Shown here piece after piece: positions 59,891-64,000 of a DNA stretch of 64,000 bases. The translations under genes and the position numbers were made by a program. This stretch comes from Lota lota (taxonomy: Eukaryota; Chordata; Actinopteri; Gadiformes; Lotidae): positions 670,001 through 734,000 of the forward strand of contig JACYXH010000864.1 in the NCBI GenBank assembly GCA_026745465.1, given 5' to 3'. The notes under the pieces are model-generated. The model saw only the letters and a list, made by a program, of their open reading frames with translations, was not told the DNA's origin and did not search any database. Position 1 is the stretch's first letter; every line of letters starts with the position of its first letter.

Positions 59891-60929
59891 GCCGGTGCCC
59901 TCGAACAAGGCACCAGCAGTAGACCTGGAGTTTGTCGCCGGGCACTGCACTGTGGCTGCCCACTGCTCCTACTGCTGCTTTATGATTGACAGCCTTGATG
60001 GCGGTTATCTGGAGAATAATTTGTGAAATATGGTACTCCCTCAGAGACAAGGAGTGAGATGATTAAAACGTGTTTGGAAAATAAATGACACCAATTACTT
60101 CGATGATCTATTCATTGTCCATTATCATGCAGGGATGGTGCATCTTCCTTTGTGAAAGAATGTTCTTCTTCAAGTAATTGCAGCCAATATTTTGTCTATT
60201 AATACTTGTTTCGGATTAAATAAATACACTCCTGTATTTTCCAACCCTGTCTCAAGAACTTTACACCCGGTCCACAGCTATGTTTTCAGGGTTCTTATTT
60301 AGGTGTGGAGAAGACAAACAATGATATAAAAAATTAATTTCTTCAAGTGACCAGGGCTATAACATACCTTTGTTGTACTTGCTAAGAATTCCAGCAGATG
60401 GAGCCCAAACCCCATTGGATATACCCTCTGTTCGTTTTTTCAAGCATGGCCATACCTTTTTACAGAATTGAAATGGCCTTAGGGCCCCATTAAAATCAGT
60501 AAGGAGCCACCATTATATTATGCTTTTTCTTGAATATGTCATTAGGTATGTCAAGGTAATTGACACAGGTTACATGAACAAAGGGGATTGCACAGGAGCT
60601 GTTACAAATGTTTTTAGACGTGGATACCAAGGGAAACAAATCAATATCAACAATGAAAGACCTTTTCTTCCGAAGGCCAAACAGGTCAAAACCTCTGCAT
60701 GCCTAGGTCTATCAAAATCCATGCTTAGAGTCCATGCTTAGGAAAGTGGTTACTGAAGACACCTGATGCTGAGATCAGTTTTCTTCCCCTCCTTCTAAAG
60801 TAATTACATTTCAGGCTGGCCCTGGAATGGCACAGAATGACACATGCTATTTTGTCCTTGAATATGATAGTTTGTATGATAATAGTCGAATACCTAGGTT
60901 TTGATTGTATAAGTTAAAATTCTAACAAC

Positions 60930-61335
60930 TGCCAGATTTAGTAGGGGTGGCACTCCGGGTGGCCAATCAAACCAGGCCTTCCCCCTCAACACGCCCCTTT
61001 GCAAGAGGCCCCTCCCCTGACAGAAAGCCCTCCCCCTGGACATCACTCAGGATGTTTATGGGAGGAGCAAACTAGCACCAAACAGCCTGATTGAGCATGT
61101 GAAACAGATTCAAGGTTTCAGGACGAACACCCTCCAGGAAGCACATAGCCGGGGTGCCCAGCCTCAAGAGGTCTAGGTCTAGCCCTTCTAGAAAGGGACA
61201 TATGAGGTGGCCGATACATTTGGCGATGTCAGTGGCGAAATACGCCAGACCGCTCAGATTCAAGCTAATTTCCCACGTTCATTTGCTTAAGAGGTGAAAT
61301 GCTATAGTGCCGGCCAAGATAACAGCAGCAACTGG
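60930..61335. repeat. Duplicated block of unknown nature, copy 2
   Basis: Counterpart of 49850-50220. Here the gap before the core holds an extra C-rich stretch (GGCCTTCCCCCTCAACACGCC). A 63-codon minus-strand frame and shorter plus-strand frames are not shared intact by both copies. Confidence 0.5.
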
Positions 61336-62672
61336 GGACTGACATGTAGTCCAACCCTAATACAGACATGACATCCCAACCCACACCTACGCACATCTGA
61401 ACACCACCCTTACCCTAAGACTGAAGAGCTCTCTGCCACTACAGAAATAAAATGGTCCACAAAATTCTGGAGCATGGCATAATCGCCATATCCCATGTGG
61501 GATAGTATGGCCGGCTCATCCTGTTTCCAAAACCTGATGATAAAGATGATATCTGTCATGTAAATTTAACTTTTCTGAATTAGATGGGAAAAGCCTAAAA
61601 TAGCAGCACCAAAGGTGTTGCCTATTCAGGCCTACCCTGTGGGCCAACCATCTTGTGTCAGTCAAATTCCCTCATTTAAAATGTGTGCAATCAATATGGA
61701 TTATTTACTACATTTCAATAATATTGGAATATATTATTACAATTAGAAAACCAGGTCCAAAGAACCTGTAACCCAAATATTTGTGAATTATCACAAAAAC
61801 GTAAGGTCATCTGTCAAATGCCTACCAGTGACCACAAAGAATAAACTATTTACCAGGTGCCTGACAGACAGACACAAACACACATAATGAATACGTTTCA
61901 ACCTCTTGAGGTGAAGTTCATACAGGCTCTCGCAAATCTCACCATCTGCTGATTTTATTTTAGTTAATTGAATGGTTGATAACAACAACAGCTATATTTT
62001 GTCAATAAATAATAGAGTATTATACTCTTATATATAACAACTATTAGTCACATCGTACTAGCATGATTAAGAAAGTAAAAACCGGAATAGCAGGAATACC
62101 ACTGAAAAGGAACCTGGCTTCTAATGTGGGACTATGTTTTATCAAATTCAATTAAAATATAAAATATTAGGAATAAGTGGAAAAAAGAAATGCCGTGATT
62201 TTACAGTAGAGTTCCTTGTCATGTTTCCAAATAAATCACTTCAGTATCTGGTAGCTCTGACTTAAGGAATATATGCCACAGCATGTATGGCTTCAGAGAA
62301 GACTGAAGTACTACATTTGGTGATGCTATTTAAAAATGTTATTGCAATACTATACAAAATGGTGTGTCCCTTTATGTTTATCTCAACATTGACCTTTTTT
62401 TGGCTTTGTTATTTTCATATTAACCTTCTGTACCTTGTAGCATAGCAAAAAAGCAAGGCCTATGGTTAATTATAAGTGTTGTAGATGAGCTCTTGTTTTA
62501 CTGTAATATTACATATTGTGCTATTATGTTATTTTATACTGTGTATGTGCTTATATGTGCTTATATGTAAATATATATATATCGGTTGTATGGGTTCAAA
62601 ATATGGACATTCTTAGGTTTTTAGCTCTGAACTAATAACTACAGATAATTCATATGTTTATGGAATGTTTTA

Positions 62673-64000
62673 TTTGTGCTGAGTGCAACTTGCATCATTT
62701 TTGCGACATGTTGTTGAAAAGAGTGTAGAACCCCCCTTTGGGAGATGCTAAATTAATTAATTCTCAAAGCCACACCTGGTGAACGCCTTCTCACAGCCCA
62801 AAGCCTAGATGTCATCACTGTGTTGTTGACGACACCTACCTGCCTTTACATGCCCAGCCAGCCCCTGCCTCCTGCCCTAGTCACCTGGGAGAAAGGTAAA
62901 TCGGCAGTTCTCGGATGATGACATTATTCCCATTGTGCATGAACAGTAACCATTAACCTGGATTGCATGTTGCATGTTACACGTGACTACATGTTGCAAT
63001 TTGCAAGTTGATTAAAACAACACTGCAGGCTACACTATGGTCTCAAAGGGCCGTTTCCCAGCATCCAGACAAATTCACAAACAAGCCGATCCCTAAGTCT
63101 TATGGGACTGTCTCAATTTAATTACTTGTCTATCTAAATGTTTTCTACCCATGAAACTAATTGACATAGATTTGTGTTATCGGTCAGTTTTACATGGACA
63201 CATATCACAGTTAAGATCACGTTTAAGTAGTAATATTTAATTTAGTTTGTTCGATTATTTAATAAAGGCTTCTAAAAATATACAAAATTGTCTTTAAAGC
63301 AATACAATGATTGATAATACATTATACTTCACTGTAACACTTTTTATCGTCAGTTCTCCAACCTTTGTTTGATTTTGCTTATATCCTAAGACACCAATTA
63401 AAACACCAATTATTATTAGATTACAGTTAGAGTAATCCATGCTAGGTAGTATGCTTTTTGGGATTGGCGTGACTACATTAAAAATGTGTATCCACATATT
63501 AAATATGTTAATATATGCGCATGGGTCAAATGTGTGGCATTATGATTTGTGGTTTAATCCAGTCCAGACCTCAATCAGTTATGACTTAAACCCCCAACTT
63601 GAACATCACTGCCACCAACCAGGCCCAAGCATCACTGGCCTTCTGCTGGATAGACCAAACATTAGTGAGCCCCACGCATCACAGTGATTCAAAAGTAAGG
63701 CAAAAAAACATGGTAAAGTATGAACGTGCGTGCAGTTGACATGTTATTTACAAGAGTCTCAGAGTTCAGAGTCTATTATGGCTAGACTGTATTTATAAAT
63801 GAAAACAACAAATAAAGAAAAAAATTAACAGAATGTACTGTTCACTCAGATCACAAAAGAGAATAACATGGCATTAGTAATGAAAATTAAATGTAACAAT
63901 TTTACATCAATGAATGTCAACTGCACAGTACTGAAGCAGATCCTACTTCTATTTAATCTGTTGCAAGGCATTCTACCCTTTCGCTTCATAGTTAAATTTC
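62673..64000. repeat. Segmental duplication, right copy, cut by the window edge
   Basis: Nearly identical to 51556-52909 at an offset of 11,117 bp (11,091 after the gap). Still aligned at the last base of the window, so the duplicated unit continues to the right. Confidence 0.9.
62707..63172. promoter_or_regulatory. Candidate enhancer block, copy 3
   Basis: Third copy of the block, almost the same as copy 2, with the EBF-like CCCTTTGGGA and AATTAATTAATT pair at 62730-62762. Its position predicts another receptor gene about 3.5 kb to the right, outside the window. Confidence 0.5.

Larger units (their letters stand above)
58960..62672. other. Region downstream of gene K, no gene seen
   Basis: Non-coding. 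It contains a repeat of SINE-like appearance (59742-59890), sequence co-linear with the region downstream of gene J (60370-61335) and an unmatched AT-rich stretch (61365-62672). No frame with recognisable protein features. Confidence 0.6.

Noticed and set aside
59644..60026. Overlapping frames on both strands around the poly-G run
   Set aside because: They are made by the homopolymer and an interspersed repeat.

Overview
The window is from a vertebrate nuclear genome, almost certainly a teleost fish. It holds split genes with GT-AG introns, AT/GT microsatellites, short inverted-repeat transposon remnants and a tandem array of class C G-protein-coupled receptors of the V2R-like (OlfC) olfactory family. 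The species cannot be fixed from the sequence.

Layout: nine genes (called A to I here) lie on the minus strand between 1 and 38.3 kb; A is cut by the left edge. A gene-free 6.6 kb interval (38.3-44.9 kb) follows, and then two genes (J, K) on the plus strand (44.9-59.0 kb). The two arms are therefore transcribed away from a shared central interval. Genes A-I have the standard six coding exons: signal peptide and N-terminus; start of the Venus-flytrap ligand domain; most of the ligand domain (~800 nt); end of that domain; the 124-nt cysteine-rich exon; and a ~900-nt seven-helix exon. My joined exon sets give whole numbers of codons for all ten complete genes: 867 aa for B-F, 862 for G, 866 for H, 848 for I, 892 for J and 886 for K (counted from the first candidate Met). 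All look intact. B-F are very similar recent duplicates; G, H and I are older and more divergent. J and K form a separate lineage with ten coding exons: exon 3 is split into four pieces and exon 6 into two, and one of the extra introns appears to use a GC donor in both genes.

Regulation: A-F each have the octamer TATAAATA on the coding strand at the same distance from the first ATG, and G, H, I, J and K also have TATA-like boxes. A ~330 bp block lies upstream of A-E; in four of the five copies it contains an Olf-1/EBF-like motif 627-630 bp from the first ATG. A different ~450 bp non-coding block occurs three times (41.6, 51.6 and 62.7 kb), about 3.3 kb upstream of J, of K and probably of a further gene beyond the right edge. 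It pairs homeodomain-type TAATTA sequence with an imperfect EBF-like motif and is a candidate enhancer of the receptor cluster.

The receptors would act at the surface of olfactory sensory neurons, probably as amino-acid detectors. The array shows strong signs of unequal crossing-over and gene conversion: C is a chimera of two lineages, the C and D transmembrane exons encode the same protein, and the J and K transmembrane exons are nearly identical although their first exons differ.
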